Shown: positions 25,740-34,740, counted from the stretch's first letter. The stretch is DNA of 64,000 nucleotides from Candidatus Poribacteria bacterium (GCA_009841255.1 VXMD01000073.1:27291-91290), one strand, 5' to 3'. The notes: generated by a model not told the origin, from the sequence alone. Numbers and translations: made by a program.

Positions 25740-26495
25740 ATGGAAATAAGACCAAATCGGGTTAAACAGAAATTGGCAAATGGGAACCTTGCGTACGTCA
25801 TCTCAGGATTGACGAGTGCCGACGATATAGATACCTTCGGTCCGAACGGATACGACGGTGTATGGCTGGAAGGCGAACACGGGAGCGTTGATGCAGCACA
25901 ACTCGGGGACCTAACGCGCGCCTGCGATCTCTGGGGGATGACCTCTATCACACGTGTCAATCGCAACGACCAAGGACTTATCTACCGCACATTGGATTGC
26001 GGGTCAATGGGCATCTGTGTTCCGCATGTCAATACGAAAGCGGAGGCACAAAACGTTGTGGATGGTACGAAGTTTGCACCGATCGGACACCGTGGGATGT
26101 ATACCAGTCGCCAAGGCTATGGTGTAGACAACTATTTTGACGTAGCCAACTCGCAAACGCTCATCATCGTTTTGATTGAAGACATCGTCGCGGTTAATAA
26201 CCTGGACGATATCCTTACCGTCGATCACATTGACGTGTTTTTCGTTGCCCCCTCGGATTTAGCGACCTCTATGGGGCATATCGGAAATCTCACCCATCCC
26301 GATGTTCAGGGAACGATTGATTCGGCACTTGCTCGCATCCAGGCGGCGGGACGGGTTGCGGGTACTTTGACGACCGATGCGACCGTCGAAAAGTACGTCA
26401 AAGCAGGCGTTCGGTTTCTGATGACAGGCGTTGGTGGCTGGATTACAGCGAGTGCGGCGGCATTTAAAGAACGGGCAGAAGGTGCGAAATCTTAA
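25740..26495 (+). CDS. HpcH/HpaI-family aldolase
   Basis: A 251-residue class II (metal-dependent) pyruvate aldolase of the HpcH/HpaI group. ATG 25740 has GGGAG 6 nt upstream and is preferred over 25716. The motifs are GYDGVWLEGEHG (catalytic base and metal region), ITRVNRND, and FAPIGHRGMYTSRQGYGVDNYF; IVLIEDIVAVNNLDDIL and DVFFVAPSDLATSMG bind metal and substrate. Such enzymes cleave 2-keto-3-deoxy acids to pyruvate and an aldehyde. The convergent neighbour is an L-fuconate dehydratase-like gene, whose product would be a 2-keto-3-deoxy-sugar acid. Confidence 0.85.
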   Translation: MEIRPNRVKQKLANGNLAYVISGLTSADDIDTFGPNGYDGVWLEGEHGSVDAAQLGDLTRACDLWGMTSITRVNRNDQGLIYRTLDCGSMGICVPHVNTKAEAQNVVDGTKFAPIGHRGMYTSRQGYGVDNYFDVANSQTLIIVLIEDIVAVNNLDDILTVDHIDVFFVAPSDLATSMGHIGNLTHPDVQGTIDSALARIQAAGRVAGTLTTDATVEKYVKAGVRFLMTGVGGWITASAAAFKERAEGAKS

Positions 26496-26531
26496 ATGAT
26501 TTAACCTACTCAAGTGTTCTATCTTCTCACC

Positions 26532-26560
26532 TGCGCGGTTTCTCACCGCGCATTTTTATT
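26532..26560 (+). terminator. Rho-independent terminator after the aldolase gene
   Basis: TGCGCGG (26532-26538), a 7-nt loop, CCGCGCA (26546-26552), then TTTTTATT. Perfect 7-bp GC-rich stem, 37 bp past the aldolase stop. Confidence 0.8.
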
Positions 26561-26683
26561 TATCATAAAGTCCATAATTACGTGAACACGTTATTGTAGT
26601 GTAGACTGTGAGTCTGCATGCTAAAGAGGCACAAACTAACAGTTTATGCTACATCAGTCAACTTATTTTCGACTTTACTATAA
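26560..26683. mobile_element. MITE-like element, copy 1 (124 bp)
   Basis: Near-identical to 56805-56930: both contain AAAGTCCATAATTACGTGAAC, a GTAGACTGT..GTCTGC segment, CTAAAGAGGCACAAACTAAC and AGTTTATGCTACATC, ending in ACTTTACTATAA. In this copy the left end (TTATCATAAAGT) has two mismatches to the right-end inverted repeat. It codes for nothing and sits between converging genes. Confidence 0.65.
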
Positions 26684-26693
26684 TTCAAAGCCA

Positions 26694-28028
26694 CTACGCC
26701 AAAAAAGTTATTCCTCCGGATGCCTCTCTCCCTTGCCAGACGGCACCCGTCGGATAGGTGTGTTGCTCGATGAACTCTGGATACATCTCTAATCCCCAAC
26801 CGGGGATTGTTGGCGTAACATAGGCACCATTGCGTACCTGAATCGGGTGCAGGAAAACGTCCTCTTGTAAGAAATTGAGGTACTCAACGACCTGCGTTTC
26901 CGAATGCGCGGCGACGCAAATTTGATCCCAAATGGCGTAATGTTGAATCATGTTACACAACCCGATGCCACCCCCGTGCGGACAGACAGGAACACCGTAT
27001 TTTGCTGCCATCAAGATAACTCCGAGTACATCGTTGACCCCGCCGAGCCGTGTGGCGTCAATCTGGCAGTACTGAATCGCGTCACTTGTGATTAACTGTT
27101 TGAAGATGACAGGCGATGGCACCTGCTCCCCTGTAGCCACGCCAATACCGTGTTTCTCTAAGGCACGTGCGATTTTCACGAAGCCGAGCACATCGTCGCG
27201 TGCTGTCGGTTCCTCAATCCATGTCGGTTTGAATTGTGCTAACGCTTCCATATAGGCGATCGCTTCATCGACACCCCAGATCTGGTTTGCGTCGAGCATC
27301 AGACGTGCCTCTGGACCGATTGCCTCCCGGATGAAGGCGAGCCGTTTCTTGTCAAATTCCAGGTCCTGTCCCACCTTCATTTTGAAGCAGTCGAGTCCCG
27401 CGGCTTTCACCTGATTCACCGTTTCAATAATCTGTTCATCCGTGAGACCGAGCCATCCTGCGGTGGAGTAAGCCTTGGGTCCGTGCTGACGGAGCGTCTG
27501 CTCACGGACTTCGCGACCGTCCGAGTGTGTGTTGAGAATCTCCGCGGCTTCGTCAGGTGTCAATGCGTCGCGCAGGTATCGCCAATCGATAGACTGTACA
27601 ACCTTCTCCGGCGGTAAGTCGACGAGAAGTTTCCAGAGCGGTTTATCGACCAGTTTTGCCCACGCATCCCACATCGCGTTGACGATACTCCCGATCGCCA
27701 TCCGGTTAACGCCGTCAGCAAGCCAACGCAGTTGGTGATGGTCAACGAGAAGTTTATGAAACGCGCCCGGATCGTCAACGAAAGTAGCCATTTCCATCCC
27801 GACGACGAGTTGTGCGAGGTCTTTAACGCCGTAAGCGATCCAGTCGTTTCCGGCACCAGCGGTGAACGCTACGGATATGCCGTGGTGTCCTATGCTTGTT
27901 TCCAGTGTCGTTAGGACTGCGGAATAATTCGGTTTTTTATGAAACGGATCGGAACCGAGGAGTGTATCCGATGTAGGGACTCGTAGATCGACGACATCAA
28001 CGTTTACGATCTTTCCTAAGGTTTGCAT
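26694..28028 (-). CDS. L-fuconate dehydratase-like enolase superfamily enzyme
   Basis: A 444-residue mandelate-racemase-type enzyme with the length of FucD/ENOSF1. Catalytic Lys in FKMKVGQ (about 215); metal ligands in MLDANQIW (about 245), WIEEPT (about 272) and the GEQVPSP segment; general-base His in VCPHGGGIG (about 349). The N-terminal capping domain has DLRVPTSDTLLGSDPFHKKPNYS, as in fuconate dehydratases. It would dehydrate L-fuconate to 2-keto-3-deoxy-L-fuconate. It converges on an HpcH/HpaI aldolase gene, and an aldo/keto reductase is 5 kb away. Confidence 0.83.
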   Translation of the reverse strand: MQTLGKIVNVDVVDLRVPTSDTLLGSDPFHKKPNYSAVLTTLETSIGHHGISVAFTAGAGNDWIAYGVKDLAQLVVGMEMATFVDDPGAFHKLLVDHHQLRWLADGVNRMAIGSIVNAMWDAWAKLVDKPLWKLLVDLPPEKVVQSIDWRYLRDALTPDEAAEILNTHSDGREVREQTLRQHGPKAYSTAGWLGLTDEQIIETVNQVKAAGLDCFKMKVGQDLEFDKKRLAFIREAIGPEARLMLDANQIWGVDEAIAYMEALAQFKPTWIEEPTARDDVLGFVKIARALEKHGIGVATGEQVPSPVIFKQLITSDAIQYCQIDATRLGGVNDVLGVILMAAKYGVPVCPHGGGIGLCNMIQHYAIWDQICVAAHSETQVVEYLNFLQEDVFLHPIQVRNGAYVTPTIPGWGLEMYPEFIEQHTYPTGAVWQGREASGGITFLA

Positions 28029-28065
28029 GTTTGCTTGACTCCTTTTCCAACAGAGTATATAATGA

Positions 28066-28626
28066 ATGGATATGAAAATCTATACTAAATTTGGCGATTC
28101 TGGAGACACTGCGCTTTATGGCGGAACGCGGTTAGGGAAAGATGAGCCACGCATTGAGGCAATCGGCACTGTTGACGAACTGAACGCCTATATCGGTTAT
28201 GCCCAGACGTTGGTTGAGGACGTTGATCTTTCCGAGATCATGGCGCGGATCCAGAACCACCTTTTCGATGTCGGTGCAGATTTGGCAACGCCAGCGACAC
28301 ATACGAAAGCCGCCGAATTCCGCATACCGGCAGATTTCACCACAGAGATGGAGACCGCAATAGATACACTCTCTGCGGAACTGCCGCCCCTGACGAATTT
28401 TATTTTGCCGGGTGGTTGCACTGCTGGCGCTACTTTACATATCGCCCGCGTGGTGTGCCGGCGAAGTGAACGGTGTGTCGTGCGCCTCGCACGCGAAGCA
28501 GAGGTTAATCCTGAGATAATCCGGAGTTTGAACAGACTTTCGGACCTCCTGTTCGTTCTCGCTCGAACAGTGAACTTCCGGGCAAACGTTTCAGAACCGA
28601 TTTGGGAGGCACAATCAGACACTTGA
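28066..28626 (+). CDS. PduO-type cob(I)alamin adenosyltransferase
   Basis: A 186-residue trimeric ATP:cob(I)alamin adenosyltransferase. The signature KIYTKFGDSGDTALYGGTRLGKDEPR is the ATP-binding N-terminus; GTVDELNAYIGYA and the C-terminal VCRRSERCVVRL and LNRLSDLLFVLAR complete the family pattern. It makes adenosylcobalamin for B12-dependent enzymes. The gene starts only 37 bp from the divergent fuconate dehydratase start, so promoters overlap; no cobalamin riboswitch fits in that space. A second in-frame ATG lies at 28072. Confidence 0.93.
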   Translation: MDMKIYTKFGDSGDTALYGGTRLGKDEPRIEAIGTVDELNAYIGYAQTLVEDVDLSEIMARIQNHLFDVGADLATPATHTKAAEFRIPADFTTEMETAIDTLSAELPPLTNFILPGGCTAGATLHIARVVCRRSERCVVRLAREAEVNPEIIRSLNRLSDLLFVLARTVNFRANVSEPIWEAQSDT

Positions 28627-29001
28627 AAAAGGGGATGTATTAAGATGTTGTATTATGGCAGGATTTTCGAATCACGCGCACTGAAAATCATAACTGGAGT
28701 CTTAATAACCCAAGTTGCCCCCTTTGTAGTACAATCTGTTTCGCTTGAACATCCTGGCGATTTCCCTCATCCTGAAACCATACACAAACTATAATTTGAT
28801 TTAGGCATCAAATTTGTGTATAATTAATCATCTTCACTATAACTATTTATAAATCTCTTATTGATAAATTTTCATGCTCATAAGTTTTTGTCCAATGGCA
28901 ATTTAGGTTTACCTGATTTTTAGGACTCCTAAATGTAAACACAACTTAATCTTTCAGGAGGACCCCTTAACTAAGATTCTTTCTTAAGGCACAACCAGAC
29001 T
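28627..29001. other. Intergenic region with the promoter of the 907-aa gene
   Basis: A 375-bp AT-rich gap. A good promoter lies at 28796-28824. A strong CAGGAGG (about 28955-28961) is 40 nt from the next ATG, with an in-frame TAA between them, so it does not serve that start; it might serve an unseen leader peptide or be part of a longer structured 5' UTR of about 170 nt. Confidence 0.4.
28796..28824 (+). promoter_or_regulatory. Sigma-70-type promoter for the secreted 907-aa protein
   Basis: TTGATT (28796-28801), 17-bp spacer, TATAAT (28819-28824). Predicted 5' UTR about 170 nt. Confidence 0.6.
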
Positions 29002-31725
29002 ATGCATAATCAGACTAAAATGAGTTTTTTGTTTTATACGTTTACGTTGTTCGTATACTTCAATTCCTTTTTCCCAAGTACCACCGATGCACAAACCGAT
29101 AATGAACCGTCCCCAACACCTGAATTCACCTTCACCTATGAGAACATTGATGTACAAGGCGTAGATTTTTTAGCATTGACAGCAAGTAGCGACTTTGAGG
29201 GGTATGCTGGCTACACGCGGAGTGCGGATGGTGAAAAAATGGTCGCCTTTACACTTATTGATGGCGTTTTTACGAGGTATGACTTCCCCGGTTCACAGAA
29301 CACTTACTTCTATGCGTTTGGCAATAATGGGTTAGCTGCGGGATACTACGAGGACAGCGAGGGTCTCCACCACGGGGTCATCTTAGAGGATGGTGAACTT
29401 CGGGAATACAACTTTCCGGGTGCCGTCGAAACGGAGATATACGGTTACAGTGATTCGAGGGAGGTATTGACGGGTAATTTTATAGATGCGTCCGGTGTTC
29501 GCCGCGGCTTCTCAGGAGACATCACCGTTGAGGTACCCGGGGCAACAGCGACTTATGCCGATTTTGTGACTGCGGCAGGTGCTGTCACAGGAAGTTACAT
29601 AGATGCTGAAGGTCTATATTATCCTTATCTGCGTACCCCAAATGGCACGTTTGTATTTCACAACTATCTGGAACCCTCCAATCTGGAATACTCTTTTGTG
29701 CACGGCATCACGGATACAAGAATTATCGTCACTCGAGCCAAAGCCGTGGGGGACATCCCGCGCTCCTATGTCGGCACATCCCAGCAGGGCGTATCTGAAT
29801 TAGAGTTTCCGGGCAGCGTTAGCACAGAGGGCTGGAATATCAATCAGGACGGTTCTGTCGTCGGGTACTACGACTCAGCGGATGGACGTAGACATGGGTT
29901 TATCGCCGGACCCACCGCGGAAACTGCTGCAAAATTTAGAGATATAGCGTATCCCCCACCACCCGAATTCAACTACATTTATGAGAGTATTGATGTGCCC
30001 GGTGTAGATTTTTTAGCGTTGACGGCGAGTAGCGACTTTGAGGGTTACGCCGGCAACACCCGGAGTGCTGATGGTGAAAAGATCGTCGGGTTTACACTCA
30101 TAGACGGCGTTTTCACGACGTATGACTTCCCCGGTTCACAGAACACTTACTTCTATGCGTTTGGCAATAATGGGTTAGCTGCGGGACACTACGAAGATAG
30201 TGAGGGTCTTTACCATGGTGTCATCTTAGAAGATGGTGAGTTGCGGCACTATGATTTTCCGGGTGCCGTCGAAACAGAAATATACGGTTACAGCGATTCG
30301 ACTGGGAAACTGACGGGGAGTTTTATAGATGCGTCTGGTGTGCGTCGCGGCTTCTCAGGAGACACCATCGTTGAGGTCCCTGGGGCAACAGCAACTTATG
30401 CCGATTTTGTGAATGCAGCAGGTTCTATCGTAGGCAGCTACGTAGATGCTGAAGGTCTCTATCATGCATACGCACTTCCCTCGACTGGTAGGTTTATAAT
30501 TCTGGACTATTTGGAACCATCGAGTCTGGAATACTTTTTTCTCCACGGTATTAACGATGCAGAGGGAAGCGGCGTGTTTGTGGTTGCCCGATCCAAAGCT
30601 GTGGGGGACATCCCGCGCTCCTATGTCGGCTCATACCGGTATGGACTCCATGAATTGAAGTTTCCGGGTAGTGTCAGTACGGAGGGCTGGAATATCAATC
30701 AGGACGGTTCTGTCGTCGGACACTATAACTCACCCGATGGACGCAGACACGGGTTCATCGCCAGGCTCGACACTAAAGCAGAGTACGACCGTTTTAGTAA
30801 CGTCTACACCGTCACGCTGTCTAAAGGGTTGAACATGCTTTCTGTGCCATTGGCATCCCCAACCCCTATGACGGCTAAGAACCTTGTCGCACTGACAGGG
30901 GCAACAACGATCATAGCGTTCGATGCCCCCAATCAGCGTTTCATGGCGTGGACACCAAGCGCACCCGATGACGGTTTTCCAATTGAAGGTGGACAAGGCT
31001 ATATCGTCAATGTGCAAGCAACCCGCAACTTCGCCTTCGTCGGCGCACCCTGGACAGATCCAACCGAGGCTGCCGCAGCAGCACCCATCACATCCACACA
31101 GATGCCGCAAGAAGCGTGGGCGTTCGTTGTCAGCGGTAGCGTTGGGAAACCCAACTCCTACGAAGGTAAACCCGCGTTTGACGGGTACCAAGTCATCGTT
31201 CGTAACTTGAGAACAAACAGCATCATAACTACCTCAGTGCAAGGGAGTTACTTCGCCGCGGCAACTGCCGATCTGACGCGACGGAGCGTCGTCGAAGTCG
31301 GTGACGTGATTGAATTGCGCCTCATCGGTCCGAATGGAAATGCTGAGTTACAACCCCTCAGTTTCAAAGTGACACCCGAGGACTTGGCAAATGCGGTCTT
31401 GTCTGTCAGGCTTGATGGCATCGGTAAACCGACACAGAACCTCCTCTTACAAAACTACCCGAATCCGTTTAACCCGGAGACGTGGATTCCATATCAACTC
31501 TCCGAAGACAGTCCTGTATCGATATCTATTTATGATACAACCGGTAGGTTGATTCGCACACTTTCGCTCGGTTTTCAATCCGCAGGCTTCTATAACAGTC
31601 AGGGGCGTGCGGCGTATTGGGATGGACGGAATGCCCTTGGAGAACGCGTTGCGAGTGGTATCTATTTCTACCAGTTGACGACCCCCTCCTTTCAGCAGAC
31701 ACGACGACTCGTCATTGTAAAGTAG
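29002..31725 (+). CDS. Secreted repeat protein with FlgD-like C-terminal sorting domain
   Basis: A 907-residue exported protein: signal peptide (about 1-30), two near-identical domains of 281 residues (about 41-315 and 322-596), a middle beta domain (about 605-690; NMLSVPLASP), a further beta domain, and a C-terminal FlgD/T9SS-like module with NYPNPFNPETWIPYQLSE and SGIYFYQLTTPSF..TRRLVIVK. Within each large domain short units (FTLIDGVFT.YDFPGS, ILEDGELR.Y.FPGA, GHGFIAG-like ends) repeat as in beta-propellers of HAF/extracellular repeat type. Likely cell-surface or secreted; ligand unknown. The start could also be ATG 29020. Confidence 0.85.
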   Translation: MHNQTKMSFLFYTFTLFVYFNSFFPSTTDAQTDNEPSPTPEFTFTYENIDVQGVDFLALTASSDFEGYAGYTRSADGEKMVAFTLIDGVFTRYDFPGSQNTYFYAFGNNGLAAGYYEDSEGLHHGVILEDGELREYNFPGAVETEIYGYSDSREVLTGNFIDASGVRRGFSGDITVEVPGATATYADFVTAAGAVTGSYIDAEGLYYPYLRTPNGTFVFHNYLEPSNLEYSFVHGITDTRIIVTRAKAVGDIPRSYVGTSQQGVSELEFPGSVSTEGWNINQDGSVVGYYDSADGRRHGFIAGPTAETAAKFRDIAYPPPPEFNYIYESIDVPGVDFLALTASSDFEGYAGNTRSADGEKIVGFTLIDGVFTTYDFPGSQNTYFYAFGNNGLAAGHYEDSEGLYHGVILEDGELRHYDFPGAVETEIYGYSDSTGKLTGSFIDASGVRRGFSGDTIVEVPGATATYADFVNAAGSIVGSYVDAEGLYHAYALPSTGRFIILDYLEPSSLEYFFLHGINDAEGSGVFVVARSKAVGDIPRSYVGSYRYGLHELKFPGSVSTEGWNINQDGSVVGHYNSPDGRRHGFIARLDTKAEYDRFSNVYTVTLSKGLNMLSVPLASPTPMTAKNLVALTGATTIIAFDAPNQRFMAWTPSAPDDGFPIEGGQGYIVNVQATRNFAFVGAPWTDPTEAAAAAPITSTQMPQEAWAFVVSGSVGKPNSYEGKPAFDGYQVIVRNLRTNSIITTSVQGSYFAAATADLTRRSVVEVGDVIELRLIGPNGNAELQPLSFKVTPEDLANAVLSVRLDGIGKPTQNLLLQNYPNPFNPETWIPYQLSEDSPVSISIYDTTGRLIRTLSLGFQSAGFYNSQGRAAYWDGRNALGERVASGIYFYQLTTPSFQQTRRLVIVK
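29122..30772 (+). repeat. Direct in-frame duplication, 843-bp period
   Basis: Matching points (for example the GAATTC at 29122 and 29965, and TATGACTTCCCCGGTTCAC at 29278 and 30121) are exactly 843 bp (281 codons) apart. Stretches of more than 60 bp are identical between copies, showing a recent duplication or gene conversion inside the 907-aa gene. Confidence 0.85.
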
Positions 31726-31803
31726 GGTCCATCCGTATAGAACTTGCAAATGTCCCAGTTCTATAGGATGGTGTGTTAGACTTGAAAGGATGATGTATTA
31801 GTT

Positions 31804-31832
31804 TTGAAAAATCTTTACGTTTTATGTATCAA
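31804..31832 (+). promoter_or_regulatory. Promoter for the duplicated-domain lipoprotein
   Basis: TTGAAA (31804-31809), 17-bp spacer, TATCAA (31827-31832), followed by AAGGAAGGAG and the ATG at 31859. Confidence 0.45.
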
Positions 31833-31858
31833 TTTTTTTTAAGGAAGGAGACTAAACA

Positions 31859-32626
31859 ATGAACCCGACATTAACAAATCTCTCTTTGATAATCCTTATC
31901 GCGCTTGTCGCTTTAGTAAGCTGTGAGAAGGCACAAAAAATGGTGGTGGACGGCGTGCCAGCAGATACCTCCATGGATGAGACGATGACCGATATGGAAG
32001 CGACTCCAGTGAAGTTTATTTTGTTGATTGATTATCCAGAGGGTGGGAAAGATGCCTATATCGCATGGGTCACATCCGTTGTACCCGCCCTGCAAGCTCC
32101 CGAAGAGGTCGTCCGGATAAGATCTTACGACAACGAGGACCCGGAAATGAGTCCTAACCGGCTCGTCGAATGGGAATTCAACAGTTTCCTTGATATGGCG
32201 ACCTATCTGAACCGCCCCGAGATCGCTGCCATACTCGGAGATATCCCGAACCATACAAGCGTAACAACCGCGCATACGTTTATCCAGCGTTCCGACTACT
32301 CAAAAGGCGAGGGAGGCAATTGGCAAATTAAAGGTATCCTTCTGATTGATTATCCACTTGGTAAGAAACAAGCGTACTTGGAATGGGTTGCGTCCGTTTC
32401 TCAAGCACTCGTCGCCCCGCCTCAGTTGAAAGCGACGGCCTCTTACGACAACTACTATGGTGAATCCCCGCACCGGCTCGTCGAACTGGAATTTGCGAGT
32501 CAAGAGGATATTGATACTTATGAGGCATTGGAAGAGATAATGGCAATTCAGGCTGAACTTGACAATCAGGCGGGCAGCTGGGTGCTACATACATTTCAGT
32601 TGCGCTCAGATTACATCAACGAATAA
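31859..32626 (+). CDS. Lipoprotein with two tandem ferredoxin-like domains
   Basis: A 255-residue predicted lipoprotein (lipobox LVSC, Cys about 22) with an internal duplication. Unit one (about 52-147) reads FILLIDYPEGGKDAYIAWVTSV..L.AP......RSYDN....P.RLVEWEF; unit two (about 158-250) reads GILLIDYPLGKKQAYLEWVASV..L.AP......ASYDN....P.HRLVELEF. Both end in HTF.QRSDY / HTFQLRSDY. The pattern suggests Dabb/EthD-like alpha-beta barrels, but no function is known. AAGGAAGGAG precedes the start and a strong terminator follows. Confidence 0.8.
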   Translation: MNPTLTNLSLIILIALVALVSCEKAQKMVVDGVPADTSMDETMTDMEATPVKFILLIDYPEGGKDAYIAWVTSVVPALQAPEEVVRIRSYDNEDPEMSPNRLVEWEFNSFLDMATYLNRPEIAAILGDIPNHTSVTTAHTFIQRSDYSKGEGGNWQIKGILLIDYPLGKKQAYLEWVASVSQALVAPPQLKATASYDNYYGESPHRLVELEFASQEDIDTYEALEEIMAIQAELDNQAGSWVLHTFQLRSDYINE

Positions 32627-32650
32627 TATTTTTAACTTGCCTGTTTTTTG

Positions 32651-32684
32651 GAGGCGCGCTTTCCGAGCGCGCCTCTCTTTTTTT
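32651..32684 (+). terminator. Strong rho-independent terminator
   Basis: A perfect 10-bp stem GAGGCGCGCT / AGCGCGCCTC with a 5-nt loop, then TCTTTTTTT. It ends the lipoprotein transcript just before the convergent aldo/keto reductase gene. Confidence 0.9.
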
Positions 32685-32688
32685 ACCC

Positions 32689-33675
32689 TCACCGTGCGTA
32701 CCCTGGACCGTTCCATTCCCTACCAAATGCCAAACTATGGGGCTCCTCAAAGGGTCGAAACGGCACCATATCCGCGATCTCCTGAAGCCGTTCTAATACC
32801 TCCGAAGGTAACGGACCGGCTTCAACAGCACGCACATTCTGTTCAACCTCCTCCACAGATCTCGCCCCGACCAGCACGGTAGAAATATCGGGATTGGATA
32901 TGACCATACGGATCCCTGCCTCTGGCAGCGAGAGTTCGATTTCATCCAAAAACCGGTAGAGTGCTCTGAACTGTTCCTGACGCGGACGGCTCAGCCACCA
33001 TGCCCCCGTCTCTACTTCGGCGTGGCGGCGTGACAATGCCCCCTGTTGTAACGGCGCACCGATGACGATTCCCATATTCTGTCGTTTCGCTTCTGGAAAA
33101 ATTGAGATTGCCGCTTCACGCCAGAGCAGACTGTAGTTCTGCGCCGCCAGCACGACATCGTAGACACCTGTTGCCATAATTGCGGGGAGTTGATGCGCGG
33201 TTGTGCCGCCTAATCCCGTGAAACGGACAATTCCCTCCGCTTTGAGTTCCGCTAACAATTCACAAACGGGTCCATCAAAGGTCTCGTGGCTTGTCCACCA
33301 ATCGTATTGTCCGGGACGATCGGGTTCATGCACCATCAAAATATCGATGGTGTCCCTTTTCAGTAGGCGTAGACTCTCTTCAACCGACTGACGCAAGAGG
33401 TGTTTATCCTTTGGATCAAAGGGTTGCGGTCTACCACCGATTTTCGTGGAAAGATAGTGCGGTTGAAGCACGCCACCCAAAGCTTCCCCGACAACCTCTT
33501 CACTGTTACCGTAACTCGGTGCGGTATCGACGTAATTGACACCGAGTTCCAGGGCGCGACGAATAGCGTTACGTCCGTCAGCACGATTCCTACCGCCAGC
33601 GGTTGAGACAAAGAGTCCACCCATCCCTAAAACGCTCACTTCAAGTCCTGTCCGTCCGAGAATTCGCTTCTCCAT
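32689..33675 (-). CDS. Aldo/keto reductase
   Basis: A 328-residue NADPH-dependent aldo/keto reductase with the catalytic tetrad visible: Asp and Tyr in VDTAPSYGNSE (about 50-55), Lys in LSTKIGG, His in ILMVHEPDR. The C-terminal NADP site is MVISNPDISTVLVGARSVEE. YDWWTSHETFDGP and the overall pattern resemble D-threo-aldose/L-fucose dehydrogenases, which would suit the fuconate dehydratase nearby, but that substrate is inferred. Confidence 0.87.
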   Translation of the reverse strand: MEKRILGRTGLEVSVLGMGGLFVSTAGGRNRADGRNAIRRALELGVNYVDTAPSYGNSEEVVGEALGGVLQPHYLSTKIGGRPQPFDPKDKHLLRQSVEESLRLLKRDTIDILMVHEPDRPGQYDWWTSHETFDGPVCELLAELKAEGIVRFTGLGGTTAHQLPAIMATGVYDVVLAAQNYSLLWREAAISIFPEAKRQNMGIVIGAPLQQGALSRRHAEVETGAWWLSRPRQEQFRALYRFLDEIELSLPEAGIRMVISNPDISTVLVGARSVEEVEQNVRAVEAGPLPSEVLERLQEIADMVPFRPFEEPHSLAFGREWNGPGYAR

Positions 33676-33769
33676 AGGCTGTCCCCTTCGTTATTTCTGT
33701 AGCGTTAATACGTATGATGATACAGAGTTTACAATAGATTCCAACGTGCGTCAATGTCAAAATCTATTC

Positions 33770-34555
33770 TTACTGCGGTAAGGGGTTTCGCTCCATTGCC
33801 TTTGCGATTGCGACAAGGTCCAGGACGTTGACGACGCCATCACCATTAACATCGGCTACATTTCCTCCTCCGACCTGACCGAGATAATCAGCAACAAACG
33901 TTAGATCGTCAATATTTACACTTCCATCGCCGTTGGCATCCTCGGGTATCCGCGCGACAGACACCTCAGACAGAATTTCCCAGAAAAGAATTGTCCCGTC
34001 TCCACCGCCACTGGCAAGTACGCGGCCATCTGGGGAAAACGCAACGGAATTAACCTCATATTTATGTCCCGTAAGAATAGTGGGACCTTGGTCTGTACCT
34101 ACATCCCACAATCGAACCGTACCATCGTTACCTCCACTGGCAAGTGTGGAACCATTTGGCGAAAACATGACGGAGGTCACACCATCTGGAGAAAATGCAA
34201 TAGCACCATACCACCTCTGATACCTCGCGTTGAGTTCTTGGGTGTGCACGTTCCATATCAACACCTCTTCTGAACTACCACTCACAAGGAGTTGCCCATC
34301 CGGTGAAAACGTCAGTCCCCAAACCTGAAAGGCATCGACTTCAAACGTGGTATGAGATCGTTGGGTATCCATATCCCACAATTGTATTATATGGGGTGAA
34401 CTACCACTTGCGAGGGTTCTGCCATCCGGTGAAAACGCAACGACCTCAACCGAACCCAGGTGTCCTCGAAGCGTCGTGTGATTTTCGTTTGTTTCCGCAG
34501 TTGTGAAGTAAGGAATCAGGAATAGCACAAAAATAAAAAACGTTCTCTTTTTCAT
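33770..34555 (-). CDS. Exported WD40 protein with C-terminal dockerin-like EF-hands
   Basis: A 261-residue protein: signal peptide (about 1-20), four WD40 blades with SPDGRTLASGSS..I.LWD, SPDGQLLVSGSS..VLIWN, SPNGSTLASGGNDGTVRLWD and SPDGRVLASGGGDGTILFWE, then a type I dockerin-like pair DANGDGSVNIDDL and DVNGDGVVNVLDL with two calcium loops. Four blades cannot close a seven-blade propeller, so it may dimerise or be a shortened derivative. Blade three has a doubled FSPDG/FSPNG segment. Dockerins bind cohesins; none is seen here. Confidence 0.88.
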   Translation of the reverse strand: MKKRTFFIFVLFLIPYFTTAETNENHTTLRGHLGSVEVVAFSPDGRTLASGSSPHIIQLWDMDTQRSHTTFEVDAFQVWGLTFSPDGQLLVSGSSEEVLIWNVHTQELNARYQRWYGAIAFSPDGVTSVMFSPNGSTLASGGNDGTVRLWDVGTDQGPTILTGHKYEVNSVAFSPDGRVLASGGGDGTILFWEILSEVSVARIPEDANGDGSVNIDDLTFVADYLGQVGGGNVADVNGDGVVNVLDLVAIAKAMERNPLPQ

Positions 34556-34740
34556 CTGTGGAGCACCTCCTTTTGGAAATAGACGCTTGTCGTGACTTTA
34601 GCAATTTATATGCCACCATTTGAAATGCCGAGTATACCGCTGTATCCAGTTTCAAAACAGATAACTTGCCCGGAAATGGGCATATCCATATTTATATTGC
34701 ACCTTATAGGGCATCCGCAGGTTATGAAATTGAAATTTGT

